64,000 nt of DNA, taken from NCBI RefSeq assembly GCF_028858515.1, contig NZ_JAPJZJ010000003.1, forward strand, positions 247,001-311,000, read 5' to 3'. The stretch comes from Aurantiacibacter sp. D1-12. Lineage in GTDB: Bacteria; Pseudomonadota; Alphaproteobacteria; Sphingomonadales; Sphingomonadaceae. The translations under genes and the position numbers were made by a program. The notes below the pieces were generated by a model. The model searched no databases and had not been told where the DNA came from. It worked only from the letters and a program-made list of their open reading frames with translations. Positions 51,622-61,482 of the stretch are shown here, in pieces (the first letter of the stretch is position 1; the number at the start of each line of letters is the position of its first letter).

Positions 51622-51770
51622 GTGGCTTGCTTGTCCTGATCCCCGTCGCTTTGGGGCTGGGCTTGCTTGGCCTTGCCACATTCTTCTGGGCCATGCGCAA
51701 AGGCCAGTTTGATGATCTTGATGGTGCCGCGCATCGCATTCTCATCGACGATGAGGACAGCGAACGCTGA
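51618..51770 (+). CDS. ccoS: cbb3 oxidase maturation protein CcoS
   Basis: 50 residues. One membrane segment (GLLVLIPVALGLGLLGLATFFWA, about residues 3-25), then KGQFDDLDGAAHRILIDDE, the CcoS signature with the acidic tail. Starts at ATG 51618, overlapping ccoI by 4 bases. Last gene of the cco operon. Confidence 0.92.
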   Translation: MSGLLVLIPVALGLGLLGLATFFWAMRKGQFDDLDGAAHRILIDDEDSER

Positions 51771-51835
51771 AAGATTACTGCGGGAGGCCTGGTTGCAGCT
51801 GCTGTTTGACTGACAACGCTGCCATCAACGCCTGG

Positions 51836-52540
51836 CTATACCCCGAAGGTGATTTCATAGCCTGGCGCAAAGCTCAGTTCGATCGCTGTGATTGTGCGCT
51901 CTTCGAACCATGTCAGGCGATGCATTGTGAACAGAGGCGCACCTTTGTCGGTCCCCAGCAGGCGAGCTTGCTTGGCGTTGGCGGCAGAGGCAGACAGGCG
52001 CACTTCGCCGCGAGAGAATGGCACGTGGCGGACCAGCCATTCATTGGCGCTCTCATGGGATAGGTCTGCATCGCTAAAGGCTGGCACGCTGCCAAGATTG
52101 ACCCAGCGCTTTTCGAACGCAAAGGGCTTGCCATCGGCAAGGTGCAGGCTTTCGACATAGGCGGCGGGATCATTGTCCGGCAGTTCCAGCTGTTTGCGAA
52201 TAGCCATTGGGGGAACGCGGACTTCGCGGCTCTCGATTCGGTGGCTGTAGCGGTGCCCTCTGCTTTCCACCTGTTCTCGCATGATCGGAATACGGAACTG
52301 GGCCTGTGACGTGGGAAGCGGCCGCACTCTTGTGCCTCCCTTGCGTTTGCGCTCGACCATCCCTTCCTGCGCGAGCGTTTGCAGCGCGCGGTTTACGGTT
52401 GTGCGCGAACAGCCATACTCTTCCGCGAGCGCGACTTCGCCGGGAATGCGCTCGCCCAGCTTCCATTCGCCCGAGATGATGCGTGCGCGGATCGCTTCGC
52501 GGATGCCCTGATGGGTTGTTCGCTTCACAGCCCGGGTCAA
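51836..52540 (-). CDS. hutC: Histidine utilisation repressor HutC (GntR family)
   Basis: 234 residues if started at TTG 52540, which overlaps the hutF stop in TTGA; a GTG at 52528 is a possible alternative (230 residues). N-terminal winged helix (REAIRARIISGEWKLGERIP, then ALAEEYGCSRTTVNRALQTLA) and C-terminal UbiC transcription-regulator-associated ligand-binding domain (VPPMAIRKQLELPDNDPAAY, later LFTMHRLTWFEERTITAIE). HutC family proteins respond to urocanate in other bacteria. Gene order fits. Confidence 0.9.
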   Translation of the reverse strand: MTRAVKRTTHQGIREAIRARIISGEWKLGERIPGEVALAEEYGCSRTTVNRALQTLAQEGMVERKRKGGTRVRPLPTSQAQFRIPIMREQVESRGHRYSHRIESREVRVPPMAIRKQLELPDNDPAAYVESLHLADGKPFAFEKRWVNLGSVPAFSDADLSHESANEWLVRHVPFSRGEVRLSASAANAKQARLLGTDKGAPLFTMHRLTWFEERTITAIELSFAPGYEITFGV

Positions 52541-53907
52541 AGGGCTGAAGCCAGCTTGCGCATGGTGCTGGCGAAGCGCGAGCCGATCTCCGCGCCGAGC
52601 ATGTGCCGGCCTTCGGAAACGATATGGCGGCCCGCGGACCACACATCGGATACGGCATTGCCTTTGAATCCGAAAATCCAGCTATCTAGCCGTTGATCGG
52701 GCTCTGCCCAGTCAAGGAACGGAGCATCGTCTCGCAAGGCCACCAGATCGGCGAATCTGCCCTGAGCAATGGCGCCGGCGTTGCGCCCTATGGCTTGTGC
52801 TCCGCCTGCTGCTGCGCGCTCGTAGAGATAACGCCCATTGGAAGGGATGGCCTCGTCTGAAAGGATCGTGCGGCCGAGGTGCGAAAGGCGTTGCGAGACT
52901 TCGAGCATTCGCAGCTCCTCGCTAACTGACAGGCGGATATTGGAATCCGATCCGATGCCAATTGCGCCGCCTGCCTTCATAAAGCGGGCGGCCGGGAAGA
53001 TTCCGTCACCAAGGTTGGCCTCTGTGGTGGGGCACAGGCCCGCAACCGCACCCGACCGGGCAAGGCCATCGGTTTCGCCGTCGTCGATATGGGTTGCGTG
53101 GATCAGGCACCAGTTTGCGTTCAAGCCCACCTCATCGAGCAGCCAGCGCACAGGGCGTTTACCGAGATGATGTTTGACCTCCTCGATCTCTTTCACTTGC
53201 TCGGCAGCGTGGATATGGACCGGGCCATCTGAGCTCAATTCGAGACAGGCATCCAATCCCGCACGATCCACCGCACGGAGCGAATGCGGAGCGACACCGA
53301 GGCGGAAATCACCGGGCATGTCCGGCGCGGCTTGCGCGACCGTTTCATATAGTCGGGCGAAGCGTTCGGGATCATTGCCGAACCTCGTCTGGCCACCTTT
53401 CAACGCGCGCTTATCCAGACCGCCGTAGGTATAGAGGACGGGCAAGTGGGTCAGGCCGACCCCGCTGCTGCGGCTGGCAGCAAGTATGCGGTGCGATGTT
53501 TCGGCAAGGTCCGCATATAGTGTGCCGTCCGGCTGGTGGTGGACATAGTGGAACTCTGCCGATGCGCTGTAGCCTGCCAGTGCCATGTCCATCTGAACCT
53601 GCGCGCAGATTGCCTCGATATCGTCGGGGTCAAGCAGGTCGAGGAAACGGTACATGACCTTGCGCCAGGTCCAGAAATCGTCACTCCCCGTCGGGCCGCG
53701 TCGCTCCGCAAGCCCTGCCATTGCGCGCTGAAAACTGTGGGTATGGACGTTGGCCATTCCGGGTAGAAGCGTGCCGACTGCGTTCGCGCCATCGAACCCG
53801 TCAGCAGTGATGCTTGTGATCACGCCATCTTCGCCAAAATGCACCGCATGATCGCGCAGCCAGCCAGCGGGCGTGAGCACGTGCCGAGCGGAGATTTTTC
53901 CAGTCAT
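52537..53907 (-). CDS. hutF: Formimidoylglutamate deiminase
   Basis: 456 residues. Amidohydrolase that removes ammonia from N-formimino-L-glutamate to give N-formyl-L-glutamate. Motifs: LLPGMANVHTHSFQRAMAGL (metal-binding His pair), WRKVMYRFLDLLDPDDI, PVHIHAAEQVKEIEEV, LIHATHIDDGE and IGIGSDSNIRLSVSEELRML with the metal-binding Asp. C-terminal ALRDDAPFLDW. It marks the five-step Hut pathway branch completed by HutG. Divergent from hutI across 64 bases. Confidence 0.95.
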   Translation of the reverse strand: MTGKISARHVLTPAGWLRDHAVHFGEDGVITSITADGFDGANAVGTLLPGMANVHTHSFQRAMAGLAERRGPTGSDDFWTWRKVMYRFLDLLDPDDIEAICAQVQMDMALAGYSASAEFHYVHHQPDGTLYADLAETSHRILAASRSSGVGLTHLPVLYTYGGLDKRALKGGQTRFGNDPERFARLYETVAQAAPDMPGDFRLGVAPHSLRAVDRAGLDACLELSSDGPVHIHAAEQVKEIEEVKHHLGKRPVRWLLDEVGLNANWCLIHATHIDDGETDGLARSGAVAGLCPTTEANLGDGIFPAARFMKAGGAIGIGSDSNIRLSVSEELRMLEVSQRLSHLGRTILSDEAIPSNGRYLYERAAAGGAQAIGRNAGAIAQGRFADLVALRDDAPFLDWAEPDQRLDSWIFGFKGNAVSDVWSAGRHIVSEGRHMLGAEIGSRFASTMRKLASAL

Positions 53908-53927
53908 TCCGGGTTGCGCCTTTCAAT

Positions 53928-53945
53928 ATTATGTGCATACATAAT
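53928..53945. promoter_or_regulatory. Inverted repeat in the hutF/hutI divergent region (likely HutC operator)
   Basis: ATTATGT (53928-53934) and ACATAAT (53939-53945) around GCAT, a perfect 7-bp inverted repeat in an A/T-rich gap between two divergent hut arms. A TACATA at 53938-53943 may be a -10 element, so binding would block transcription. Confidence 0.65.
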
Positions 53946-53971
53946 CACAGATTGATCAATAGGGCAAGCGC

Positions 53972-55183
53972 ATGGGGAAGCGGGTTTTCACAAACTGCCT
54001 CGCCGCCACAATGGTGGGCGGTGATGATGGCTACGGGCTGATTGTCGACGCAGCAATTGCCGTTTCCGATGGCCGTATCGGGTGGGTCGGTGCGCATGCT
54101 GACTTGCCGGAAGACTATGCCGATTGGCCTCATCAAGGCCTTGATGGCGCGCTCGTTACCCCAGCATTGATCGATTGCCACACACATCTCGTCTTCGGAG
54201 GAGATCGCTCGCAGGAATTTGCACTGCGATTGAATGGCGCGAGCTATGAAGAGATCGCAAGGGCGGGTGGTGGCATCCGCTCGACCGTTGGCGCAACCCG
54301 CGCTGCAAGCGACGGGGAATTGCTCACCGCTGCGCTGCCGCGTGTCGATGACCTGTTGGCTGATGGTGTGGCGGTGATCGAGGTCAAATCGGGCTATGGT
54401 CTGACCGTTGCAGACGAAATGCGCATGTTGCGTGTTGCCCGTCAGATCGAGCAGCATCGCCCTGTCCGCGTGCGCACAACCTGGCTCGCGGCGCACGCCA
54501 TTCCTGAAGAGTTCGAGGGCGAGGCGGATCGCTACATCGACGAGGTTGCAATTCCCGGACTGGAGCAGGCCGCGGACGAAGGGCTGGTCGATGCGGTTGA
54601 CGGCTTTTGCGAAGGGATCGGCTTTACGCCCGCGCAAATTCGCAGGGTGTTCGAAAAGGCGAAGGCGTTGGGCCTTCCGGTCAAACTGCATGCCGAGCAA
54701 CTGAGCGACCTAAAGGGGGCGGTGCTCGCAGCGGAATATGGTGCGCTTTCTGCTGATCACCTTGAATATCTCGATCCGCAAGACGTGCCAGCAATGGCAG
54801 CATCAGGGACTGTCGCGGTTATGCTTCCAGGCGCATTCTATGCCTTGCGCGAGACAAAGATGCCGCCGTTCGATGCGCTTAGCGAGCACGGTGTTCCGAT
54901 GGCTGTTGCCACCGATTGCAACCCGGGCAGTTCCCCGCTGCCCTCCTTGCGGCTGGCCATGAACATGGCGTGCACCCTGTTCAGGATGACCCCGCAGGAA
55001 GCATTGACCGGGACTACTCTTAATGCGGCAAAAGCCCTCGGTCTTGGTGACGAATACGGCACGATCGAAACGGGCAAGCGCGCCGAGCTCGCCGTGTGGA
55101 ACGCGCCGCATCCCAACTATCTATCCTACTGGATCGGCGGGCAACTGCTGCGCGGACGGATTTCAGGAGACACATTCGTATGA
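53972..55183 (+). CDS. hutI: Imidazolonepropionase
   Basis: 403 residues. Third step of histidine degradation, hydrolysing imidazolone propionate to formiminoglutamate. Motifs: [83 protein letters not shown] and [20 protein letters not shown], covering all metal- and substrate-binding regions. The stop overlaps hutH in an ATGA. Confidence 0.97.
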   Translation: MGKRVFTNCLAATMVGGDDGYGLIVDAAIAVSDGRIGWVGAHADLPEDYADWPHQGLDGALVTPALIDCHTHLVFGGDRSQEFALRLNGASYEEIARAGGGIRSTVGATRAASDGELLTAALPRVDDLLADGVAVIEVKSGYGLTVADEMRMLRVARQIEQHRPVRVRTTWLAAHAIPEEFEGEADRYIDEVAIPGLEQAADEGLVDAVDGFCEGIGFTPAQIRRVFEKAKALGLPVKLHAEQLSDLKGAVLAAEYGALSADHLEYLDPQDVPAMAASGTVAVMLPGAFYALRETKMPPFDALSEHGVPMAVATDCNPGSSPLPSLRLAMNMACTLFRMTPQEALTGTTLNAAKALGLGDEYGTIETGKRAELAVWNAPHPNYLSYWIGGQLLRGRISGDTFV

Positions 55184-56709
55184 GCATCACCCTTTCGCCG
55201 GGCGCGGTTTCGCTCGCGCAGCTTGAGCATCTCTTGCGCTCGGGCGAATCCTTTGCGGTAGATGACAATGCGATGCGCGCCGCCGCCTCAGCTCACGAGC
55301 GCGTTGGTGAGGCGATTGCCAGTGGCGAGGCGGTTTATGGCGTCAACACTGGTTTTGGCAAGCTCGCTAGTGTGCGCATCGGAGATGATGATCTCGCCAC
55401 CCTCCAGCGCAATATCGTGCTTTCACACAGCGCCGGGTTCGGTGATCCTATTGCGCCGGATATCGTCCGCCTGATCATTGCGCTCAAATGCGTGTCGCTG
55501 GGTCGCGGAGCTTCCGGTGCCCGCCCCGAAGTGATCGAGCGGCTGCAGCAGATGGTTGCGGCAGACATTATTCCGGTCATCCCCGATAAAGGCTCGGTCG
55601 GCGCATCGGGTGACCTTGCTCCGCTCGCCCACATGGCTTCCGCATTGATCGGAGAGGGCGAGGTTTTCCATCGTGGAGTGCGCAAGCCCGCAAGGGCGGC
55701 GTTTCAGGCCGAGGGGCTGGAGCCGATCGAACTTGCGGCGAAAGAGGGTTTGGCGCTGCTCAATGGCACGCAGGTCTCCACCGCACTGGCACTCGCACAC
55801 CTGTTCGATACATGGAACCTGGCACTCAATTCGCTCGCCACGACTGCGCTCTCGCTTGATGCTGCTATGGGCTCGACCGCTCCGTTCAGGGAAGAAATTC
55901 ATACCCTTCGCGGACATCGCGGGCAGGTGGTGGCTGCGCGGCTGGTGCGCGATCTGCTCGAAGGATCGGCGATCCGCGAAAGCCACCGCGAGGATGATAT
56001 GCGGGTGCAGGACCCGTACTGCCTGCGCTGCGCGCCACAGGTTGTCGGTGCCTGTCTCGACCAGCTCCGCCATGCTGCACAGACGCTGGAGATCGAAGCC
56101 AACGCGGTGACCGACAACCCGCTGATTCTGTCCGATGGCAAGATCCATTCGGGCGGCAATTTCCATGCAGAGCCGGTCGGGCTGGTGGCAGACATGACCG
56201 CGCTCGCCATCGCAGAGGTTGGCAGTATCGCGCAGCGCCGTGTGGCTCTGCTGGTCGATCCCGCGCTCAGCTTTGGGTTGCCTGCATTCCTTTCGGCTGA
56301 TCCGGGTCTGCAATCGGGCCTGATGATCGCCGAAGTGACCTCTGCCGCGTTGATGAGCGAAAACCGCTCGCTTGCCAATCCGCGCACGGTGGATTCGACA
56401 CCGACCTCGGCCAATCAGGAAGATCATGTGTCGATGGCCTGCCATGCCGCGCGGCGTCTGGGTGAGATGAATGAAAACCTTGCTGCCATTATTGCCGTGG
56501 AGGCGCTGTCCGCCGCGCAGGGCATCGAATATCGCGCACCGGTAGAGACCAGTGCGGCTCTGCAATCGGTCATCGCACGCATCCGCGAGGTTAGTCCTAC
56601 TCTCGATCAGGATCGCGATGTGTCGGGCGATATCGCCGCGGTTACTGCGCTGGTGCGCGAAGGACCGCTTGCACCGTCTGCCGCTCTTGCAATCGGTGAT
56701 GCGCTGTAA
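55180..56709 (+). CDS. hutH: Histidine ammonia-lyase
   Basis: 509 residues from ATG 55180. First step: histidine to urocanate plus ammonia. The self-cyclising Ala142-Ser143-Gly144 that forms the MIO cofactor is in [16 protein letters not shown]; the catalytic Tyr is in [14 protein letters not shown] (Tyr53). Also [20 protein letters not shown]. The longer upstream frame is a shadow of hutI. TAA shares one base with the hutG ATG. Confidence 0.97.
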   Translation: MSITLSPGAVSLAQLEHLLRSGESFAVDDNAMRAAASAHERVGEAIASGEAVYGVNTGFGKLASVRIGDDDLATLQRNIVLSHSAGFGDPIAPDIVRLIIALKCVSLGRGASGARPEVIERLQQMVAADIIPVIPDKGSVGASGDLAPLAHMASALIGEGEVFHRGVRKPARAAFQAEGLEPIELAAKEGLALLNGTQVSTALALAHLFDTWNLALNSLATTALSLDAAMGSTAPFREEIHTLRGHRGQVVAARLVRDLLEGSAIRESHREDDMRVQDPYCLRCAPQVVGACLDQLRHAAQTLEIEANAVTDNPLILSDGKIHSGGNFHAEPVGLVADMTALAIAEVGSIAQRRVALLVDPALSFGLPAFLSADPGLQSGLMIAEVTSAALMSENRSLANPRTVDSTPTSANQEDHVSMACHAARRLGEMNENLAAIIAVEALSAAQGIEYRAPVETSAALQSVIARIREVSPTLDQDRDVSGDIAAVTALVREGPLAPSAALAIGDAL

Positions 56710-57497
56710 TGGAGCCGGTCTACGTCACTGAAGGCACATCGCCACTTATTCTTGCGCAACCGCATTCGGGCACCTTGCTGCCGGACGATGTGCTTGCTGC
56801 GTTGAATCAAGAGGGGCGCAAGCTGCTCGATACCGATTGGCGCATTCCCGAGCTTTACGAAGGGCTTGTTCCCGAAGCGAGCGTCGTTCGCGCGAATTTC
56901 AGTCGCTATGTGATCGATGCCAACCGTCCGCCTGACGGGGCTAGCCTCTATCCCGGGCAGAACACTACCGGGCTTGTGCCGCTGACGACTTTCGATGATC
57001 GCCCGATATGGCTGAACGCACCCGACGATGCAGAGATCGAGCGACGCCGCGTGGCTTTTCACCAACCCTACCATGCTACGCTGTTGGCCGAGATCGAACG
57101 CGTGCGGGTGCAGCACGGGTTCGCGGTGCTCTACGATTGCCACTCGATCCGGTCGAACATTCCCTATCTTTTCGAAGGCACACTGCCGGACCTCAATATC
57201 GGTACCAATTCGGGAACATCGTGTGCAGTAGCGATTGAGCGCGGGGTCGCCGATGCTTGCTCTGCGAGCCCATTTACCTCCGTTCTCAATGGCCGTTTCA
57301 AAGGCGGTTGGACCACGCGCCACTACGGGCAGCCAGAACAAGGCGTCCACGCGGTGCAGATGGAAATCGCCCAGTCCGCCTACCTCGAAACCGAAGCGCC
57401 ACCCTTCGTGCTTTCCCCCACAAGATCCGCCGAACTGCGCACAACATTGTCGCGCGTTTTCGACGCTATCCAGCAGACATTTGGAGACCTTGCATGA
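56709..57497 (+). CDS. hutG: N-formylglutamate deformylase
   Basis: 262 residues. Hydrolyses N-formylglutamate to glutamate and formate, the final step in this branch. FGase family features: [52 protein letters not shown], the metal-binding [16 protein letters not shown] and [20 protein letters not shown], then LEIAQ-like [16 protein letters not shown] overlap with hutU. Confidence 0.95.
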   Translation: MEPVYVTEGTSPLILAQPHSGTLLPDDVLAALNQEGRKLLDTDWRIPELYEGLVPEASVVRANFSRYVIDANRPPDGASLYPGQNTTGLVPLTTFDDRPIWLNAPDDAEIERRRVAFHQPYHATLLAEIERVRVQHGFAVLYDCHSIRSNIPYLFEGTLPDLNIGTNSGTSCAVAIERGVADACSASPFTSVLNGRFKGGWTTRHYGQPEQGVHAVQMEIAQSAYLETEAPPFVLSPTRSAELRTTLSRVFDAIQQTFGDLA

Positions 57498-59158
57498 GCA
57501 TCGACCGTCGTAATTCGCGCGAAGTCAAAAGCCCCACCGGGCCAGACCTGACCTGCGGCAGCTGGCAGACCGAAGCGCCGTTCCGCATGCTGCAGAACAA
57601 TCTCGACCGAGAGGTGGCCGAGAACCCGGACGAACTGGTTGTATACGGCGGCATCGGCCGTGCTGCGCGAAGCTGGGATGCTTTCGATGGTATCATCAAC
57701 TCACTGAAAACACTGAAGGATGATGAGACGTTGCTCGTCCAGTCAGGCAAGCCGGTGGGCGTATTCCGCACCCATTCCGATGCCCCGCGGGTGTTGATCG
57801 CCAACTCCAATCTGGTGCCACACTGGGCGAACTGGGACCACTTCAGCGAGCTCGATAAGAAGGGCCTGATGATGTACGGCCAGATGACCGCCGGATCGTG
57901 GATTTACATTGGCACGCAAGGCATCGTGCAGGGGACCTACGAGACGTTCGTCGAGGCAGGGCGGCGGCACTACGATGGCGATCTGACCGGCAAATGGATC
58001 CTTACCGGCGGCCTTGGCGGCATGGGCGGCGCGCAGCCGCTGGCGGCCGTGATGGCAGGTGCCAGCTGCCTCGCGGTCGAGTGCAATCCCGAAAGTATCG
58101 ATTTCCGTCTGCGCACCCGATACCTCGACGAGAAGGCCGAGACGCTGGACGAAGCGCTCGCGATGATCGATCGCTGGACGGCTGCGGGTGAGGCCAAGTC
58201 GGTCGGCCTACTTGGCAATGCGGCAGAGGTCTTCGCCGAGCTGGTCGAGCGCGGCGTGCGCCCCGATATCGTCACCGACCAGACTTCCGCGCATGACCCG
58301 GTAAACGGATATCTACCCGAAGGCTGGACGATGGCCGAATGGCGCGAGAAGCGCGAAAGCGATCCCAAGTCGGTAGAGAAGGCGGCACGCGCCTCCATGC
58401 GTAAGCAGGTTGAGGCGATGCTCGCCTTCTGGGAGCGAGGCATTCCCACTGTCGATTACGGTAACAATATCAGGCAGGTGGCGCTGGAAGAGGGACTCTC
58501 CAACGCCTTCGATTTTCCGGGCTTCGTGCCCGCCTATATCCGCCCGCAATTCTGCCGCGGCATCGGACCGTTCCGCTGGGCGGCGCTATCGGGCGATCCG
58601 GAGGACATCTACAAGACCGATGCCAAGGTTAAGGAGCTGATGCCGGACAACCATCACCTCCACAACTGGCTCGACATGGCGCGCGAGCGGATTTCCTTCC
58701 AGGGCTTGCCTGCGCGCATCTGCTGGGTCGGGCTGGGGGATCGCCATCGGCTCGGCCTTGCGTTCAACGAAATGGTCGCGTCGGGCGAATTGAAAGCACC
58801 TGTCGTGATCGGAAGGGACCATCTCGACAGCGGATCAGTTGCCAGCCCCAATCGTGAAACCGAGGCCATGCAAGACGGATCGGACGCAGTCAGTGACTGG
58901 CCGCTGCTCAATGCGCTCCTTAATACCGCGAGCGGTGCGACCTGGGTCAGCCTGCATCACGGTGGCGGCGTGGGCATGGGGTTCTCTCAGCACGCCGGCA
59001 TGGTGATTGTGGCTGATGGCACCGAAGATGCCGCGCGGCGGTTGGAGCGCGTACTTTGGAATGATCCGGGCACTGGCGTGATGCGTCATGCCGATGCGGG
59101 GTATGCAAGTGCAATTGAATGCGCTGAAGAGCAGGGGCTCAACCTGCCTTCGCTGTAG
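57494..59158 (+). CDS. hutU: Urocanate hydratase (urocanase)
   Basis: 554 residues, the usual length, from ATG 57494 (ATGA overlap with hutG). Converts urocanate to imidazolone propionate using NAD+ as electrophile. Signatures: [39 protein letters not shown] (NAD-binding), [20 protein letters not shown] with the active-site Asp/His region, and [20 protein letters not shown] near the C-terminus. Last gene of the hut operon, followed by a hairpin. Confidence 0.97.
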   Translation: MSIDRRNSREVKSPTGPDLTCGSWQTEAPFRMLQNNLDREVAENPDELVVYGGIGRAARSWDAFDGIINSLKTLKDDETLLVQSGKPVGVFRTHSDAPRVLIANSNLVPHWANWDHFSELDKKGLMMYGQMTAGSWIYIGTQGIVQGTYETFVEAGRRHYDGDLTGKWILTGGLGGMGGAQPLAAVMAGASCLAVECNPESIDFRLRTRYLDEKAETLDEALAMIDRWTAAGEAKSVGLLGNAAEVFAELVERGVRPDIVTDQTSAHDPVNGYLPEGWTMAEWREKRESDPKSVEKAARASMRKQVEAMLAFWERGIPTVDYGNNIRQVALEEGLSNAFDFPGFVPAYIRPQFCRGIGPFRWAALSGDPEDIYKTDAKVKELMPDNHHLHNWLDMARERISFQGLPARICWVGLGDRHRLGLAFNEMVASGELKAPVVIGRDHLDSGSVASPNRETEAMQDGSDAVSDWPLLNALLNTASGATWVSLHHGGGVGMGFSQHAGMVIVADGTEDAARRLERVLWNDPGTGVMRHADAGYASAIECAEEQGLNLPSL

Positions 59159-59175
59159 TTTCCATTGCTCAAGAA

Positions 59176-59202
59176 TGCCGCGGTCCAGCGTGGACCGCGG
59201 CA
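59176..59202 (+). terminator. Perfect 11-bp hairpin after hutU
   Basis: TGCCGCGGTCC (59176-59186) pairs with GGACCGCGGCA (59192-59202), loop of 5 bases, 18 bases after the hutU stop. No clear T-run; probable terminator or mRNA-stabilising hairpin of the hut operon. The remainder of the 237-base gap holds no ORF, only the tetR control region at its right end. Confidence 0.7.
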
Positions 59203-59364
59203 GTCAATGTGACGAGCCAACTTACCGGACAGCTGAGCCTGCTAAGAGCAGGTGCCACTGGCGCTTTGTGGATATGCGGACGGGTGCTTTTTGGCTGGCG
59301 TAGCCCCTGGCTGGCGGGCAGCCTGACAGAATCGGCACCAACTGCATTCAATGATCTAGGTTGC

Positions 59365-59382
59365 AATTCGTTCGAACGAATT
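59365..59382. promoter_or_regulatory. 18-bp perfect palindrome, probable TetR operator
   Basis: AATTCGTTCGAACGAATT at 59365-59382, ending at a TATAAC -10 candidate (59382-59387). It lies 13 bases before the ATG of the TetR gene that heads the RND operon, as expected of an autoregulatory repressor site. Confidence 0.8.
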
Positions 59383-59395
59383 ATAACAATGCTGC

Positions 59396-60013
59396 ATGAG
59401 AGAACGACTCATCAGTGTGGCGATCCGGCAATTCGGCGAGCGCGGTTTTGACGGCGCGAGCACACGGGACATTGCCGCCGAGGCGGAAACCACGATGAGC
59501 AACATCACCTATCACTTCGGTGGCAAGGAAGGGCTCTACCGCGCCGCTGCGGAAGCCATCGTGATGCGATTTGCGTCGGTAACCGCAGACCTATTCCGCG
59601 ATCACCAGGACGAAGGGACCGAGCCAGATGCCGCGCGAAGGATCGAAATCGTAGGAACGGTTCTGCGCACTATCGGCGCTTTCATGCTGAGTGACGAAGC
59701 CGCACCCTTCGCGCGTTTCGTTGCGCGAGAGCAGCAGAACCCGGCTTCCGTGATGCGCGAATTCTTCGAGCGGGAAATCAAGCCAAAGGTTCGCATGCTG
59801 GAAGAACAGGTCAAGCATCTTCGCCCAGACCTTAACGACCAAGAGGTCAGCGCCACGGTTTTCTACCTTCTCAGCATGGCAATATCTCTGCGCAGTTCAC
59901 GGCTCTCGCTTTGCATGTTCATGGACGTGCCGGATATTGAAGAGCCGCTTGGCTCCCAAATGCTTGACCGGCTCGACCACATAGTTCGCGAGTTGCTGGA
60001 GGTGAAGCCATGA
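59396..60013 (+). CDS. TetR/AcrR family regulator of the RND efflux operon (CecR-like)
   Basis: 205 residues. N-terminal helix-turn-helix RERLISVAIRQFGERGFDGASTRDIAAEAETTMSN and IT YHFGGKEGLYRAAA; the C-terminal ligand domain (SDEAAPFARFVAREQQNPAS, FFEREIKPKVRMLEEQVKHL) resembles the CecR type. The ATG lies about 2 bases after the predicted transcription start and has no ribosome site. Overlaps the NodT gene (ATGA), so it is co-transcribed with the pump it probably represses. Confidence 0.9.
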   Translation: MRERLISVAIRQFGERGFDGASTRDIAAEAETTMSNITYHFGGKEGLYRAAAEAIVMRFASVTADLFRDHQDEGTEPDAARRIEIVGTVLRTIGAFMLSDEAAPFARFVAREQQNPASVMREFFEREIKPKVRMLEEQVKHLRPDLNDQEVSATVFYLLSMAISLRSSRLSLCMFMDVPDIEEPLGSQMLDRLDHIVRELLEVKP

Positions 60014-61482
60014 AGAGGGCGTTGATCATTGCTGCACCTATGCTCCTCGCCGGATGCATATCGCTTGCGCCAGATGCCGAAGTGCCGAGCGTTGCTGCCG
60101 AGATTCCGGCAAGCTTTACCTTCGATCCTGCCGACGGTGACTATGCTCCGGTAGCGTGGTGGACCGCGTTCAATGACCCCGTTCTCAACCAGCTTGTTGA
60201 CCGTGCGTTGGCCAACAATTTCGATATTGCGGAGGCGGCGGCCCGCGTCGAACAATCGCGCGCGCAGGCACGACTTGCCCGTAGTGCTCTACTGCCTGGT
60301 GTGAATGCAACAGGTGGAGCAACCTCATCCAGCACTCCCACCGCAGGCTCCGCATTCGGCGGGTTCGGCGGAGTTGACCGGATCGAGAATGATTCCTTCA
60401 CACTCGGCCTCGCGGCTTCATACGAGCTCGATCTTTTCGGTAGAGCGCGCAATGATCTGGCTGCGGCAAGGCAGGATGCACTTGCGGTTGAGCAGGATTA
60501 TAGATCGGTCCAGCTCGCCACTGCCGCTGAAGTTATTTCGGCCTATTTTGACGTCGTCGATACGCGCCGCCAAATCGCGCTGACCGAAGCGACCAGCGAA
60601 GTCCTGCTAGATCGTGCGGCGCGAACCAATGAACGCTATGAACGTGGCCTTGTCCAAAGCTTCGAGCTGTATCAGGTTCGCCAGGACCTGCGCGCGACAC
60701 AGGCTGCGCTCCCGCAATTGCGATCAGCACTGGTGGCCAATGAAGGGCGTCTTGCGACCCTGCAGGGTACTTACCGCGAAAACATCGCCGAACTGCTCGA
60801 TGGCGATTTGACGCCTCGCCTTGTGTTCGAGCCTGTGCCCGCGGGTTTGCCGGCAGAGCTACTTGAGCAAAGGCCGGATGTAGCAGCCGCGTGGGCACGT
60901 TTTGAAGCCGCTCGCTTGCGGATTGGCGCGCGGCGCGCAGAACGATTTCCCCGCCTCAGCCTGTCGGCATCGTATGGGTCGCAGGGGGGCGATGTTGGCG
61001 GCGCGCTGAACATTGTCGACAATTGGGCGGCATCGCTTGCCGCCAATATCGTTGCACCGCTCATCGATGGTGGGCGCATCTCTGCGAATATACGTGCGGC
61101 GCGGGCTACCTATGACCAGAATGCCGCAGCCTATTCGCGCGCAGTCGTGACTGCGTACAGTGATGTCGAGAGCGCGCTGGCGAATTACGAGCAGCAGCGC
61201 AGCCGCTATCTGCTCATCACCGCGCAGTTACGCGATGCACAGGCGTCGCTCGATCTGCAACGTCGTCGCTACGCTGCAGGTGTGGGCGGATACACCGCCT
61301 ATCTCGATGCCTTGCGGACCGTCTACCAGGTAGAGTCCAGCCTATCTTCGTCCGCCCGCGATACGGCGATCGCTCGCCTTGGCGTGCATCGCGCCCTGGG
61401 CGGCGACTGGGCGCCTGACACCATTCCAACCCCGATTGACATGCAGCCAGCTGACACAGGTCTGGCCGGAGAAGATCAATGA
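60010..61482 (+). CDS. NodT family RND outer membrane factor lipoprotein
   Basis: 490 residues. Lipobox MLLAGC (Cys15), then the TolC/OEP family with two helical hairpin repeats: WWTAFNDPVLNQLVDRALAN (typical NodT N-terminal motif), SYELDLFGRARNDLAAAR, LEQRPDVAAAWARFEAARLRIGARRAERFP (the LL..RPDv motif) and ATYDQNAAAYSRAVVTAYSD, then DLQRRRYAAGVGGYTAYLDA. Exports substrates through the outer membrane with the downstream adaptor and pump. ATGA overlaps at both ends. Confidence 0.95.
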   Translation: MKRALIIAAPMLLAGCISLAPDAEVPSVAAEIPASFTFDPADGDYAPVAWWTAFNDPVLNQLVDRALANNFDIAEAAARVEQSRAQARLARSALLPGVNATGGATSSSTPTAGSAFGGFGGVDRIENDSFTLGLAASYELDLFGRARNDLAAARQDALAVEQDYRSVQLATAAEVISAYFDVVDTRRQIALTEATSEVLLDRAARTNERYERGLVQSFELYQVRQDLRATQAALPQLRSALVANEGRLATLQGTYRENIAELLDGDLTPRLVFEPVPAGLPAELLEQRPDVAAAWARFEAARLRIGARRAERFPRLSLSASYGSQGGDVGGALNIVDNWAASLAANIVAPLIDGGRISANIRAARATYDQNAAAYSRAVVTAYSDVESALANYEQQRSRYLLITAQLRDAQASLDLQRRRYAAGVGGYTAYLDALRTVYQVESSLSSSARDTAIARLGVHRALGGDWAPDTIPTPIDMQPADTGLAGEDQ

